A stretch of DNA of 64,000 bases from Arenibacter latericius DSM 15913 (GCF_000424985.1 NZ_AUKX01000009.1:62001-126000), one strand, 5' to 3'. Shown: positions 23,623-33,053, counted from the first letter of the stretch. Translations and numbers: made by a program. The notes: generated by a model not told the origin, from the letters alone.

Positions 23623-24873
23623 TTAACTAATTTTGTTTTCGGCATCAAAGTTAAGATTTCCAGTAAGTTCACAAATTTTCACAATCACATCAACCGCTTT
23701 CTGCATGCTTTCTACAGGCACATATTCATATTTACCGTGAAAATTATGCCCTCCTGCAAATATATTAGGACATGGTAAGCCCATAAAGCTCAATTGAGAT
23801 CCATCTGTGCCTCCCCTAATAGGTTTAATAATTGGGGCGATGTTTAAGGACTTCATTGCTTTCTCAGCAATATCTACAATATGCATTACTGGTTCTATTT
23901 TTTCCCTCATATTAAAGTATTGGTCTTTAATTTCCAGGGTGACGTAAGGTCCGTAAGTCTCATTTAATTTATCAGTGATTTCCTGTAATAAGGCCTTGCG
24001 CTGATTGAATTTTTCTAGGTCGTGGTCTCTTACGATCAATTCTATCTCTGCATGTTCTATTTCTCCGCTCAGGTGATGTACATGAAAAAATCCTTCCCTG
24101 CCTGTGGTTTTTTGTGGCACTTCATCTTGGGGTAACATACTGATAAAGTCGTTAGCTATCAGTACTGCATTGACCATTTTTCCAATAGCATATCCTGGGT
24201 GTACGCTCTTTCCGCCAATACTTATCTTGGCTCCAGCAGCATTGAAATTCTCATATTCTAGTTCTCCAATTTGACTCCCGTCCATTGTATAAGCCCAATC
24301 AGCTCCAAAAGCAGCAACATCAAATTTATGAGCACCTCTTCCTATTTCTTCATCAGGGGTGAAACCAACTCTAATTTTTCCGTGCTTAATCTCTGGATGC
24401 TTTATTAAATGCTCCATAGCGGTTACAATCTCCGTTATTCCGGCCTTATCGTCAGCTCCTAATAAGGTGGTGCCATCCGTAGTGATTAAAGTGTTGCCTT
24501 TGTACTGTAATAAGTCTTCAAAATAACTTGGGGAAAGCACTATGTTTTCTTCTTTGTTTAAAGTAATATCGCCACCATCATAATTTTTAATGATTTGGGG
24601 ATTCACATTGTTACCAGAAAAATCTGGAGAGGTATCAAAATGGGCAATAAACCCTATAGTAGGTACTTCTTTGTCCATATTACTAGGAAGGGTAGCCATG
24701 ATGTAGGCATTCTCATCTATGACCACATCTTTCATCCCAATTTCTTTCAATTCCTCTACTAACTTATGCGCTAAATCCCATTGTTTCTCAGTACTTGGAG
24801 TGGAATCGGAGTTAGGGTCACTTTGAGTATCGATAGTGATATAGCTTATAAATCGGTCAATAATATGTTGCAT
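23623..24873 (-). CDS. pepT: Peptidase T (tripeptide aminopeptidase)
   Basis: PepT is a cytoplasmic M20 zinc peptidase that removes the N-terminal residue of tripeptides. Metal ligands are visible: H78 and D80 in [10 protein letters not shown], bridging D141 in GADDKAGI, E175-E176 in [10 protein letters not shown], and D198 in YTMDGS. The dimerisation domain follows and the closing segment has [12 protein letters not shown]. Length from ATG 24873 is 416 residues, normal for PepT. An in-frame TTG at 24891 extends the frame by six codons, but it lies within a -7 promoter box (24889-24896), so ATG 24873 is chosen. Confidence 0.95.
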   Translation of the reverse strand: MQHIIDRFISYITIDTQSDPNSDSTPSTEKQWDLAHKLVEELKEIGMKDVVIDENAYIMATLPSNMDKEVPTIGFIAHFDTSPDFSGNNVNPQIIKNYDGGDITLNKEENIVLSPSYFEDLLQYKGNTLITTDGTTLLGADDKAGITEIVTAMEHLIKHPEIKHGKIRVGFTPDEEIGRGAHKFDVAAFGADWAYTMDGSQIGELEYENFNAAGAKISIGGKSVHPGYAIGKMVNAVLIANDFISMLPQDEVPQKTTGREGFFHVHHLSGEIEHAEIELIVRDHDLEKFNQRKALLQEITDKLNETYGPYVTLEIKDQYFNMREKIEPVMHIVDIAEKAMKSLNIAPIIKPIRGGTDGSQLSFMGLPCPNIFAGGHNFHGKYEYVPVESMQKAVDVIVKICELTGNLNFDAENKIS

Positions 24874-24888
24874 AATGATATTTTTTTT

Positions 24889-24896
24889 CAAAAGTA
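24889..24896 (-). promoter_or_regulatory. -7 promoter box of pepT (TACTTTTG)
   Basis: The minus strand reads TACTTTTG, a match to TAnnTTTG, 15 bases before the pepT ATG. Transcription would begin about 10 bases before the start codon. Confidence 0.55.
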
Positions 24897-25113
24897 CGGT
24901 TTATTTGGATTTATGGGAATACCATTTTTTAGGTGTTATAGTTTAAATGGGCCAATACGTTGGGATGGTATGCTCATATAGAATGATTATACTTTATTCA
25001 TTGAGCGGTAAGAAAATTGGTCTTTTGGTTTAAAAATTTAAAAATGCAAGCCAGGGTATAATTTTAAGGCATAATTTCTGTTGTATATTCACAGTACTTA
25101 AAAGTTATTAATA

Positions 25114-25530
25114 ATGTTTAGAAATATATTTTTTTCGTTCCTAGCAGGACTTGGGTTTTTGTGTTCTGTAAATGCGCAACAAAATTGTAGTTTGGGTATT
25201 GGGATTACCAATACAGATACCGTAATTCAAGTGTTTCAGTTAAATGCGGAGCAGAAGACTAAATTGGAAGAATTTCAGTCGGCAGTGAATGTAGAGATGA
25301 AACTCTTGGATGAAGAAAGAGAGAAGTTATTTGAAAGTCACCCACAAAATACACCAGAAGAGTTAAAGGTCTTGGGGGTTAAGCACCAACTTATAGAGGA
25401 GAAAATAAAAGCACTTTTTAATAAATACGACCGTAAGTTACTCGCTTTATTTAATGAAAAACAATATGAAAGATACCTTTCTCTTTGCAGAGAAGTAGCT
25501 AGGCAGCCAATAGAGAAACCTATAAATTAA
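25114..25530 (+). CDS. Secreted Spy/CpxP-like helical protein
   Basis: The 138-residue protein has a signal peptide (cleavage after V-N-A) and then an all-helical body rich in Glu and Lys, with a motif like L-N-A-E-Q-K-T-K-L-E-E-F-Q near the start and F-N-E-K-Q-Y-E-R-Y-L near the end. These resemble the LTxxQ repeats of periplasmic Spy/CpxP chaperones, but the resemblance is weak. A coiled-coil periplasmic protein is the safe reading. It is alone between pepT and pyrD. Confidence 0.6.
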   Translation: MFRNIFFSFLAGLGFLCSVNAQQNCSLGIGITNTDTVIQVFQLNAEQKTKLEEFQSAVNVEMKLLDEEREKLFESHPQNTPEELKVLGVKHQLIEEKIKALFNKYDRKLLALFNEKQYERYLSLCREVARQPIEKPIN

Positions 25531-25591
25531 TTATCCAATGGGCCTGTTAATAATTTAAGGGTAAATACGGGTTTTTACTTGAGGTAGTTTG

Positions 25592-25599
25592 TATTTTTG
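25592..25599 (+). promoter_or_regulatory. -7 promoter box of pyrD (TATTTTTG)
   Basis: TATTTTTG matches TAnnTTTG and ends 15 bases before ATG 25615. The in-frame TTG at 25597 is part of the box and cannot be the start codon if this promoter is used. Confidence 0.55.
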
Positions 25600-25614
25600 C
25601 GCAAATTCGTTTGT

Positions 25615-26658
25615 ATGTATAAAAATATCATTAGGCCTCTTTTATTTCAATTAGATCCAGAAAAAGTACACCATCTTACCTTTAATATGGTTCGTTTTTG
25701 TTCCAAAATTGGTCTCTCCGGTTTATTTAGAGGTATCTATACTATTAACGATTCTAGGCTAGAGCGTAACTTATTTGGGTTAACCTTTAAAAACCCAATT
25801 GGTCTAGCTGCTGGTTTTGATAAGAATGCCCAACTATATAACGAATTGTCCGATTTTGGATTTGGGTTTGTAGAAATAGGTACCCTCACTCCAAAACCAC
25901 AGGAAGGCAACCCTAAAAAAAGACTATTCCGTTTAAAAGATGATCAGGCGATCATCAATAGAATGGGGTTTAATAATTTAGGGGTAGAAGAAGCGGTTAA
26001 GAATTTGCGAAAATCACATCGTGTTTTGATTGGTGGGAATATCGGTAAAAATAAATTGACTCCTAATAATCTGGCTGTAAAGGATTACCTAATCTGTTTA
26101 GAGGCATTGTTTAATGATGTGGATTATTTTGTGGTGAATGTAAGTTCTCCAAATACTCCTGGATTACGGGAATTGCAGGATAAAGAGCCTTTAACGGCCC
26201 TTCTAAAGGCACTAAAAACGGAGAATGAAACGTTAGCCAAGAACAGGAAAACCAAAGAGCGACCTATCTTATTAAAAATTGCTCCAGACTTAACCGATGC
26301 TCAGTTATTAGACATTATTGATATAGTTGAAGTAACTGCTATTGATGGGGTAATAGCTACAAATACTACTATTTCTAGGGATAATCTAAAATCGGCACCA
26401 AGCGTTGTTAAAGAAAATGGTGGGGTTAGTGGAAAACCTTTAACAAAGCGGAGTACGGAAGTAATTCGGTTTTTATCAGAAAAAAGTAACAAGGCATTCC
26501 CTATTATAGGGGTTGGGGGAATTCATTCTCCGGAAGATGCCTTGGAAAAGTTAGAAGCCGGTGCAGACCTAATTCAATTATGGACAGGTTTTGTTTATGA
26601 AGGACCTAGTTTAATAAAACGAATAAATAAGGCTATACTTAAAAAGTACAATCAATAG
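25615..26658 (+). CDS. pyrD: Dihydroorotate dehydrogenase (quinone), class 2
   Basis: PyrD oxidises dihydroorotate to orotate in pyrimidine synthesis and passes electrons to the quinone pool at the inner membrane. From ATG 25615 the protein has 347 residues. It begins with the membrane-associating helices of class 2 enzymes ([10 protein letters not shown]), followed by the FMN barrel: [12 protein letters not shown] (62-73), NRMGFNN, the active-site segment [11 protein letters not shown] (catalytic Ser178) and [11 protein letters not shown] near the C-terminus. It is monocistronic. Confidence 0.96.
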   Translation: MYKNIIRPLLFQLDPEKVHHLTFNMVRFCSKIGLSGLFRGIYTINDSRLERNLFGLTFKNPIGLAAGFDKNAQLYNELSDFGFGFVEIGTLTPKPQEGNPKKRLFRLKDDQAIINRMGFNNLGVEEAVKNLRKSHRVLIGGNIGKNKLTPNNLAVKDYLICLEALFNDVDYFVVNVSSPNTPGLRELQDKEPLTALLKALKTENETLAKNRKTKERPILLKIAPDLTDAQLLDIIDIVEVTAIDGVIATNTTISRDNLKSAPSVVKENGGVSGKPLTKRSTEVIRFLSEKSNKAFPIIGVGGIHSPEDALEKLEAGADLIQLWTGFVYEGPSLIKRINKAILKKYNQ

Positions 26659-26685
26659 GGAAAACTTTAACTGGTTCCCTTTTTC
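26657..26685 (+). terminator. Possible terminator of pyrD
   Basis: AGGGAA and TTCCCT arms flank a loop of about 12 bases and are followed by TTTTT. The stem overlaps the pyrD stop codon. The short stem makes it a moderate call. Confidence 0.5.
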
Positions 26686-26701
26686 TAATGAGTATATCAT
26701 A

Positions 26702-27124
26702 TTATTTTGCCCAATAATCAACTACTACCACATCGTCTAGGTGAGGGGTTATAATGGCGCCAAAGGCTTTATGGTCTGGGTGTGGTAAATATATGTCCCG
26801 ATCTTCCTCGCTGCTGAAAGTAAGGAAGAAGCAATGCGTAAGGCCTTTGTTGAGTCCTTCTGGACTGTTGTTAAGTCCCCATTCGTAACCCTTAATCTGA
26901 GGGATTTTATTAGGTAATTCTGAAAAAGCGACTTCTACCTTTGCAATGTCTTCTGGGGAAGTTTCTTCCTTAAATTTAAACAATACTACATGTCTTAATA
27001 GGCTGTCTTGTTTTTCTATGCTCATTATTTCTTTTGCTTCTGCGTTGTTTGATGTTGTGGGATGGGAAAAACTCATCAATAATATTGAGATTAGGAAACT
27101 ACTAAGGGTTATAATTGTTTTCAT
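26702..27124 (-). CDS. Dabb (stress-responsive alpha/beta barrel) family protein, exported
   Basis: The 140-residue protein has an N-terminal signal peptide (hydrophobic S-S-F-L-I-S-I-L-L-M-S-F) and a single Dabb domain: L-L-R-H-V-V-L-F-K-F-K, the K-G-Y-E-W-G-L-N-N-S segment and P-D-H-K-A-F-G. Dabb domains form dimeric alpha/beta barrels; biochemical roles are varied and mostly unknown. The signal peptide is less usual for the family but is common in Bacteroidota. It is convergent with pyrD. Confidence 0.82.
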   Translation of the reverse strand: MKTIITLSSFLISILLMSFSHPTTSNNAEAKEIMSIEKQDSLLRHVVLFKFKEETSPEDIAKVEVAFSELPNKIPQIKGYEWGLNNSPEGLNKGLTHCFFLTFSSEEDRDIYLPHPDHKAFGAIITPHLDDVVVVDYWAK

Positions 27125-27237
27125 TTAATTTCAGTTTTAAAGGATCTGTGTTATTTTTGGAGTGTTAAACTTAGGAAGTTTTATCCTACTAATATACAAA
27201 AACCATTCAGTTTTAAAATGATTAAACCGGAAGTGAC

Positions 27238-27867
27238 TTGAACTACGAAATACTAGTAGCATTTATGTTTTCTACTGCGGCATTGGCAATTTCTCCAGGT
27301 CCCGATAATATTTTTGTATTGGTGCAGAGCCTTACCAATGGGAAGAAATACGGTATTGCTACCGTAGCTGGATTAATGACAGGGTGTTTAGTACATGCTA
27401 CCTTATTGGCTTTTGGAGTTTCTGCTATAATTAAACAGCACGAGTATCTATTCTTTGCAATAAAACTATTTGGGGCTTCCTATATGTTTTATCTTGCATA
27501 TATGGTTTTTAGAGGTCCGGATGAATTGGTGGTATCAGGGGAATCAGAAAAAAATAAGAAGTCGCTGGGAGCTTTGTTTAGGCAGGGCTTTATTATGAAT
27601 GTGCTGAATCCAAAAGTTGGTATATTTTTCTTGGCTTTTTTTCCTGGATTTTTATTTAGTGACACCATAGATACGGTGGTGCAGTTTTATGTACTTGCAT
27701 TTATCTTTATGGGGGTTTCCTTTGTAATATTTAGTGCTATTGCCATACTATCAGGCTCTATTTCAGATTATATTACACAAAATAAGAATTTAGGTAAGAT
27801 TTTAAAATGGCTACAAATAATCGTTTTTGTAGGCATTGGTATATATCTATTGATATCGGATAATTAA
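27238..27867 (+). CDS. LysE family amino-acid exporter
   Basis: The 209-residue inner-membrane protein has six hydrophobic segments. The LysE/RhtB signature P-G-P-D-N-I-F-V-L-V is at residues 22-31 and G-F-I-M-N-V-L-N-P-K near 117-126. Members export amino acids or related small compounds; the substrate is not readable. The start is TTG at 27238, because family members begin just this far before the P-G-P-D motif and the first ATG would remove half of helix 1. It precedes the HMG-CoA lyase gene by 31 bases. Confidence 0.92.
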   Translation: MNYEILVAFMFSTAALAISPGPDNIFVLVQSLTNGKKYGIATVAGLMTGCLVHATLLAFGVSAIIKQHEYLFFAIKLFGASYMFYLAYMVFRGPDELVVSGESEKNKKSLGALFRQGFIMNVLNPKVGIFFLAFFPGFLFSDTIDTVVQFYVLAFIFMGVSFVIFSAIAILSGSISDYITQNKNLGKILKWLQIIVFVGIGIYLLISDN

Positions 27868-27898
27868 TAGTAAATTTGAAGTAGCTATCTTATTTAGA

Positions 27899-28768
27899 AT
27901 GTCAAACACCGCCATTAAAATAATTGAATGTCCAAGGGATGCCATGCAAGGCATCAAACCATTTATACCTACACAGAGAAAGGTTAAGTATATACAAGTC
28001 TTGTTGAATTGCGGTTTTGATACCATCGATTTTGGAAGTTTTGTGTCTCCTAAAGCTATTCCACAAATGCAAGATACCGCTGAGGTGTTGCAGCAATTAG
28101 ACCTCTCTCGTACCCAATCTAAGCTTTTGGCAATTGTAGCAAACGTAAGAGGAGCAGAAGATGCTGCCTTACATGAAAATATTACCTATTTGGGGTATCC
28201 ATTTTCTATCTCTGAGAATTTTCAAATGCGGAATACCCATAAGACTATTGCCGAATCGGTTGTGACTTTACAAGAGATATTAAATATCGCGGATCGCAAT
28301 GGAAAAGAGGTGGTTACCTATATCTCTATGGGTTTTGGTAATCCTTATGGAGATCCTTGGAGTGTAGAGGTTGTTGGCGAGTGGACGGAGAAATTGTCTG
28401 GAATGGGGGTTAAGATACTATCACTTTCCGATACCGTAGGTAATTCTACTCCCGATGCTATTGAATACCTGTTTTCGCATCTAATTCCTCAATTCCCGGA
28501 AATTGAATTCGGGGCACATTTGCATACTACTCCTACTAAATGGCATGAAAAGGTTGATGCCGCATTTAAGGCTGGTTGCAGAAGGTTTGACGGTGCTGTG
28601 CAGGGATTTGGGGGTTGCCCCATGGCCAAGGATGAGCTTACCGGCAATATGCCAACAGAAAAACTACTTTCCTATTTTACCGGCGCTAAGATGGACACCA
28701 ATGTAAATTGGATGGCTTTTGAAGCAGCTTTTAATAAAGCATCCGATCTTTTCGGTGAATATCATTAG
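27899..28768 (+). CDS. Hydroxymethylglutaryl-CoA lyase
   Basis: The enzyme splits HMG-CoA into acetyl-CoA and acetoacetate in leucine breakdown. The 289-residue protein is a TIM barrel of the DRE family. It shows E-C-P-R-D-A-M-Q-G at the start (the catalytic Arg-Asp pair), D-F-G-S-F-V-S-P, S-L-S-D-T-V-G-N-S, and H-L-H-T-T-P metal-ligand motif, then GAVQGFGGCPMAKDELTGN with the catalytic Cys in G-G-C-P. It is probably co-transcribed with the LysE-family gene. Other leucine-degradation genes are not in the window. Confidence 0.93.
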   Translation: MSNTAIKIIECPRDAMQGIKPFIPTQRKVKYIQVLLNCGFDTIDFGSFVSPKAIPQMQDTAEVLQQLDLSRTQSKLLAIVANVRGAEDAALHENITYLGYPFSISENFQMRNTHKTIAESVVTLQEILNIADRNGKEVVTYISMGFGNPYGDPWSVEVVGEWTEKLSGMGVKILSLSDTVGNSTPDAIEYLFSHLIPQFPEIEFGAHLHTTPTKWHEKVDAAFKAGCRRFDGAVQGFGGCPMAKDELTGNMPTEKLLSYFTGAKMDTNVNWMAFEAAFNKASDLFGEYH

Positions 28769-28836
28769 TGTACCCCTTCATAGACGCTGTAAATGTTAAA
28801 TTTTTAAAATTTATTTAGATTTATTTTAAATAATGC

Positions 28837-28866
28837 TTGTGGGAATTTAATCTGAGATTATTTTTG
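28837..28866 (+). promoter_or_regulatory. Promoter of the porin gene (TTG-N19-TATTTTTG)
   Basis: TTG at 28837-28839 and TATTTTTG at 28859-28866, separated by 19 bases, are one of the best matches to the Bacteroidota promoter in the window. The porin ATG follows 52 bases after the box. Confidence 0.7.
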
Positions 28867-28918
28867 CACCTGTTTTTAATTTACTAATTATAATCAGTCT
28901 AAATAAGCATAAGCTTTT

Positions 28919-30097
28919 ATGAAATCGTCCATTTATTTTCTAGCATTGATGTTTAGCCTTACTATGATGGGGCAAACAGAGAGTAAATCAAATGCTCAAA
29001 CTCCAACTAACAATAAAGCTGGAGAACCTCGTATACAATCCAATACAGGGGACTCGCCATTAACAATCGGAGGTTATGGTGAAATTTTATATAACCAACC
29101 AGAGGGTGATAATGGTGAATTAGATATTCAGCGATTGGTCCTTATGTTAGGGTATCGTTTTAATGATAAAACCCAGTTTTTTACAGAAATTGAATTTGAG
29201 CATGTGGAAGAAGTGTATGTAGAGCAAGCTTTTGTAAACTATAACGTGGGGAGTAATGTTAACTTAAGAGGAGGTTTAATGTTGGTTCCTATGGGAATTA
29301 TTAATGAGTACCATGAGCCTACTACTTTTAATGGGGTAGAGCGTCCTGCACTAGATAATGTTATTGTTCCTACTACTTGGAGGGAAATCGGTATAGGTGT
29401 TAGTGGTAAGCTAAATAACCTATCATTAGGATACCAAGCTTATGTTTTTAACGGATTTAAATCTACTGCCTTAGATGGGGAAGGTGGTGTTTCTGGGTTT
29501 TTAAAAGGGTCTAATGGTTTGCGCGGTGGAAGACAAAAAGGAATAAAGTCTACTGTGGATAGCCCTACATTTTCTACTAAGATAGATTACTATGGCATAC
29601 TTGGGTTAAAACTTGGGTTCTCTACCTATTTCGGAAAGACTCAAGCTGCAGACAATGTTGAAAATTTGGATGGTGCTAACATCGGGATAGCTATGTACGG
29701 CTTAGATGCTCGCTATACTTATGATCGTTTTACGGCAAGGGGACAGTTTATCCATGCTTCTCTTTCCGATACAGATAAGTACAATACATTAACAAATAGG
29801 GATTTAGGAAGTGCCTTGCAAGGATATTATATAGAAGGAGCCTATAATTTATTACCTGCTAACAAGGAGCAGAAATTATACGTCTTCACTAGATATGAAA
29901 ATTATAACACCCATGCGGATACTGCAGGTGGATTAGTTAAAAATAAAGCCTATGATAGAACGGATGTTACTGCCGGACTAAGTTATCATATTGCACCAGG
30001 GGTAGTTTTAAAAGGAGACTATCAAATTAGAGATAATGCACTTTCGGGGGATGAGGTAAAAAACAGATTAAACTTTGGGATAGGAGTTTGGTTCTAA
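28919..30097 (+). CDS. Outer membrane porin (OprO/OprP-like beta-barrel)
   Basis: The 392-residue protein has a signal peptide, a short Asn/Thr/Gln-rich linker and then a barrel of alternating aromatic strands (I-G-G-Y-G-E-I-L-Y-N near the start, ending N-F-G-I-G-V-W-F with a terminal Phe as in outer membrane proteins). The L-D-I-Q-R-L-V-L-M-L-G-Y-R-F strand and the G-G-L-M-L-V-P-M-G-I segment fit the phosphate-selective porin superfamily. The solute is unknown. It has its own promoter and terminator, so it is probably transcribed apart from the FMN-binding gene downstream. Confidence 0.87.
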   Translation: MKSSIYFLALMFSLTMMGQTESKSNAQTPTNNKAGEPRIQSNTGDSPLTIGGYGEILYNQPEGDNGELDIQRLVLMLGYRFNDKTQFFTEIEFEHVEEVYVEQAFVNYNVGSNVNLRGGLMLVPMGIINEYHEPTTFNGVERPALDNVIVPTTWREIGIGVSGKLNNLSLGYQAYVFNGFKSTALDGEGGVSGFLKGSNGLRGGRQKGIKSTVDSPTFSTKIDYYGILGLKLGFSTYFGKTQAADNVENLDGANIGIAMYGLDARYTYDRFTARGQFIHASLSDTDKYNTLTNRDLGSALQGYYIEGAYNLLPANKEQKLYVFTRYENYNTHADTAGGLVKNKAYDRTDVTAGLSYHIAPGVVLKGDYQIRDNALSGDEVKNRLNFGIGVWF

Positions 30098-30143
30098 ATC
30101 AAGAAGTATGCAGTGATGTTTACTATCTGCATCAATAGAATAA

Positions 30144-30190
30144 AAATTCCGATAGGGTCTCTTTATTTAGGCTGTTATCGGAATTTTTTA
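30144..30190 (+). terminator. Terminator of the porin gene
   Basis: Eleven-base arms AAATTCCGATA and TATCGGAATTT flank a loop of about 21 bases and are followed by TTTTTA. Confidence 0.8.
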
Positions 30191-30381
30191 TGTTCGTTTA
30201 AAAAGAAAGTGATTGTCAGCACTGGGTGTTAGTAAATTACCTCAGATTAGGCTGGAGAGTAATTAAAGAAAGATATCGATTATAAACTTATATAAGCTTT
30301 GTCGTAATTCGATTTCAATTAGAATAGAATATTTTCTTATGCTCAGAGGTCAGTTTATTATTAAAAATGATTCTAAATTAG

Positions 30382-30389
30382 TACTTTTG
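30382..30389 (+). promoter_or_regulatory. -7 promoter box of the FMN-binding gene (TACTTTTG)
   Basis: TACTTTTG ends only four bases before the ATG at 30394, so transcription would start at or next to the start codon and the mRNA would be practically leaderless. Confidence 0.5.
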
Positions 30390-30393
30390 CCTC

Positions 30394-30930
30394 ATGATAA
30401 ACCGAATTAAAATAACGGGTCTATTCCTACTTATGGGAATACTCTTAATGGGAAGTGGTCTTCCCAAGCAGTTACAGAAAAGGGTAGAGAAGGAGATAGA
30501 GAAAGTTTTTGAAGTTGAAAACATAGAGATAAAGTCTTATCCTGTATCTAGTGAAATCAATGCATCCCTACCTACAAAAATTACGGCTGACAATTTCTTT
30601 AAACTAGAGAAAGGCTCAAGGCTTATCGGTTATTTTTATGTGGGAAATGCACCTAGTAAAACAGCAATCTTTGATTATCTAGTAGTATTTGATGCTAATG
30701 TAAAGGTGGTTCATTCTAAAGTATTGGTGTATAGGGAAGAATATGGAGGGGAAATTGGTAGTAAAAGGTGGTTGAAGCAGTTTGTAGGGAAATCTGGGAA
30801 GGATAGGGTAGATCATACTACTAATATAGATGGTATTTCTGGAGCTACTATTTCTGTACGCTCCATGACAAACGCTATTGATAGTTTGTTACAAACAATA
30901 GGAATCCTTCAAAATAAAAAACTGCTTTAA
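30394..30930 (+). CDS. FMN-binding domain protein (covalently flavinylated type)
   Basis: The 178-residue protein has an N-terminal signal or anchor helix (about 8-24) and one FMN-binding domain of the RnfG/NqrC type. The flavinylation motif is S-G-A-T-I-S (149-154) with acceptor Thr152, which in studied members is linked to FMN by the transferase ApbE. It should face the periplasm and carry electrons. No apbE or Rnf/Nqr genes are in the window. The next gene overlaps by one base (TAATG), so the two are coupled and probably work together. Confidence 0.87.
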   Translation: MINRIKITGLFLLMGILLMGSGLPKQLQKRVEKEIEKVFEVENIEIKSYPVSSEINASLPTKITADNFFKLEKGSRLIGYFYVGNAPSKTAIFDYLVVFDANVKVVHSKVLVYREEYGGEIGSKRWLKQFVGKSGKDRVDHTTNIDGISGATISVRSMTNAIDSLLQTIGILQNKKLL

Positions 30931-31433
30931 TGAATTATAACGGCTTGCTAATAAATTTGCCACCTGGCATAAAGTGGTTTGTAGGTTCTTTTGTACTAGT
31001 ACTCAGTATCGGTTTTTATACCGGATTGCTGTTTGTTTCCAATACCACCTCTACTTCAAGTAGTGGATTAGTTGAGAATTATTTAGGAAATGAGGAGAAT
31101 GAGGAGGCAGAAATCATGAAATTTAAAAAAGGGGATAGGGAGATGTTGACAATCATTCATACTCATGTACTATCCATGTCGTTTATATTTTTTCTTCTTG
31201 GCGGATTGGTATGGATTGCTAAACTGCCTTATAAATTAAAGATGTTCCTTACTATTGAACCTTTAATTTCCGTATTGCTAACTTTTGGAGGTATATATCT
31301 TATGTGGTCCGGATGGTTATGGATGAAATATGTGGTCATGTTTTCGGGTTTTTTAATGACTCTTACCTATAGCGCATCGGCAATTTTAGTGGTTTATCAA
31401 TTGTTTTTAAAACCTTCTACTGTCATTAAATGA
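30930..31433 (+). CDS. Small membrane protein partner of the FMN-binding protein
   Basis: The 167-residue protein has four hydrophobic segments (about 17-37, 78-97, 105-126 and 133-160). An acidic, hydrophilic loop of about 40 residues lies between the first two. Helix 2 begins with I-H-T-H (His77 and His79), and helix 3-4 have Trp-rich turns (W-S-G-W-L-W). I do not recognise a family. Paired His residues at the membrane surface would fit heme or quinone contact. Start-stop overlap with the FMN-binding gene argues for a joint function in membrane electron transfer; this is inference. Confidence 0.65.
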   Translation: MNYNGLLINLPPGIKWFVGSFVLVLSIGFYTGLLFVSNTTSTSSSGLVENYLGNEENEEAEIMKFKKGDREMLTIIHTHVLSMSFIFFLLGGLVWIAKLPYKLKMFLTIEPLISVLLTFGGIYLMWSGWLWMKYVVMFSGFLMTLTYSASAILVVYQLFLKPSTVIK

Positions 31434-31464
31434 AATAAGTCATTAATTTTATTTCATAATGTAG

Positions 31465-31472
31465 TATATTTG
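31465..31472 (+). promoter_or_regulatory. -7 promoter box of guaB (TATATTTG)
   Basis: TATATTTG matches TAnnTTTG and lies 23 bases before the guaB ATG. A clear TTG upstream is not seen. Confidence 0.55.
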
Positions 31473-31495
31473 CACGCAATTAATCCCTAATTGCT

Positions 31496-32968
31496 ATGAA
31501 AGCTCACCTAGATAAAATTGTTGGCGAAGGTCTAACTTACGATGATGTACTACTAGTACCAGCGTTTTCAGAGGTTCTTCCTCGAGAAGTCAACATTCAA
31601 ACAAAATTTACAAAAAACATTACTATTAATGTTCCAATTGTATCCGCAGCTATGGATACAGTAACGGAATCTCGTATGGCAATTGCTATGGCGCGTGAAG
31701 GCGGAATAGGAGTGTTGCATAAGAATATGTCTATTAAAGATCAGGCTGAAAAGGTGCGTCGTGTTAAGCGTGCAGAAAGCGGTATGATCTTAGATCCTAT
31801 AACACTTCCTTTAAGTTCTACGGTACGCGATGCCAAGGCCTATATGAAAGACTATAGCATTGGGGGTATACCTATTGTAGATGGAGAAGGAAAATTGATT
31901 GGAATTGTTACCAATAGGGATCTACGTTTCGAAAAAGATAATAGTCGTCCCATCTCGGAGGTCATGACGCATAAAAACTTAGTTACTGTTGCTGAAGGGA
32001 CTTCTTTAGAGCAGGCTGAGGATATTTTACAGAGACATAAGATTGAGAAGCTTCCCGTTGTCAATAAAGACGATGTGTTGGTAGGACTTATTACGTTCAG
32101 AGATATTACCAAATTAACCCAAAAGCCCATTGCTAATAAAGACCAGTACGGAAGATTACGCGTAGCTGCCGCCTTGGGAGTTACTTCTGATGCTCTAGAG
32201 AGAGCAGAAGCCTTAGTAAATGCAGGGGTAGATGCTGTAATTATTGATACTGCTCACGGACATACTAAAGGGGTGGTGCAAGTATTAAATTTGGTTAAGA
32301 GTAAGTTTCCAGATCTAGAAGTTATTGTAGGGAATATTGCTACTGCTGAAGCGGCTAAATATTTAGTAGATGCTGGGGCAGATGCCGTTAAAGTAGGTAT
32401 AGGTCCAGGATCTATTTGTACTACTAGAGTAGTTGCAGGTGTTGGTTTTCCACAGTTTTCTGCGGTAATGGAAGTTGCAGCTGCTATTAAAGGTAGTGGA
32501 GTTCCTGTTATAGCTGATGGTGGAATTCGATATACTGGAGATATCCCTAAAGCAATTGCAGCAGGTGCTGATTCGGTTATGTTAGGATCCTTATTAGCAG
32601 GAACAAAAGAATCTCCCGGTGAAACCGTTATTTATGAGGGTCGTAAGTATAAGACCTATAGAGGAATGGGCTCAGTTGAGGCGATGAAAAAAGGAAGTAA
32701 AGATCGTTATTTCCAAGATGTAGAAGATGATATTAAGAAATTGGTGCCAGAAGGTATCGTAGGACGTGTTCCTTATAAAGGTGATTTATACGAAAGTATC
32801 CATCAATTTATTGGAGGCTTGCGTGCCGGAATGGGGTATTGTGGAGCAAAGGATGTGGCTACCTTACAAGAGACTGGAAGGTTTGTTAAGATTACCTCTA
32901 GTGGTATTAATGAGAGTCACCCGCATGATGTAACCATTACTAAGGAATCTCCAAACTACAGTAGATAA
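31496..32968 (+). CDS. guaB: Inosine-5'-monophosphate dehydrogenase
   Basis: GuaB oxidises IMP to XMP with NAD+, the first step toward GMP. The 490-residue length is normal. The barrel is interrupted by two CBS domains at about residues 95-205. The active-site loop is G-P-G-S-I-C-T-T-R with catalytic Cys308, followed by [10 protein letters not shown] and the mobile flap with Y-R-G-M-G-S. The closing motif [14 protein letters not shown] is present. It is monocistronic between a promoter box and a strong terminator. Confidence 0.97.
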   Translation: MKAHLDKIVGEGLTYDDVLLVPAFSEVLPREVNIQTKFTKNITINVPIVSAAMDTVTESRMAIAMAREGGIGVLHKNMSIKDQAEKVRRVKRAESGMILDPITLPLSSTVRDAKAYMKDYSIGGIPIVDGEGKLIGIVTNRDLRFEKDNSRPISEVMTHKNLVTVAEGTSLEQAEDILQRHKIEKLPVVNKDDVLVGLITFRDITKLTQKPIANKDQYGRLRVAAALGVTSDALERAEALVNAGVDAVIIDTAHGHTKGVVQVLNLVKSKFPDLEVIVGNIATAEAAKYLVDAGADAVKVGIGPGSICTTRVVAGVGFPQFSAVMEVAAAIKGSGVPVIADGGIRYTGDIPKAIAAGADSVMLGSLLAGTKESPGETVIYEGRKYKTYRGMGSVEAMKKGSKDRYFQDVEDDIKKLVPEGIVGRVPYKGDLYESIHQFIGGLRAGMGYCGAKDVATLQETGRFVKITSSGINESHPHDVTITKESPNYSR

Positions 32969-33000
32969 GTAATCGCGTAAATGAATAAAGTATATAATTA

Positions 33001-33029
33001 AAAAAGACCCTATTTTTAGGGTCTTTTTT
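33001..33029 (+). terminator. Terminator of guaB
   Basis: AAAAAGACCCTA and TAGGGTCTTTTT arms form a perfect hairpin with a T run. It could also serve the convergent gene on the other strand, since both flanks are A/T runs. Confidence 0.9.
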
Positions 33030-33053
33030 AGTTTGTGTTTGTAAGTAACGTGG

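Noticed and set aside
28919-31433. Porin, FMN-binding protein and membrane protein as a single three-gene operon
   Set aside because: A strong terminator (30144-30190) and a separate -7 box (30382-30389) divide the porin from the other two; only the last two genes are treated as a unit.
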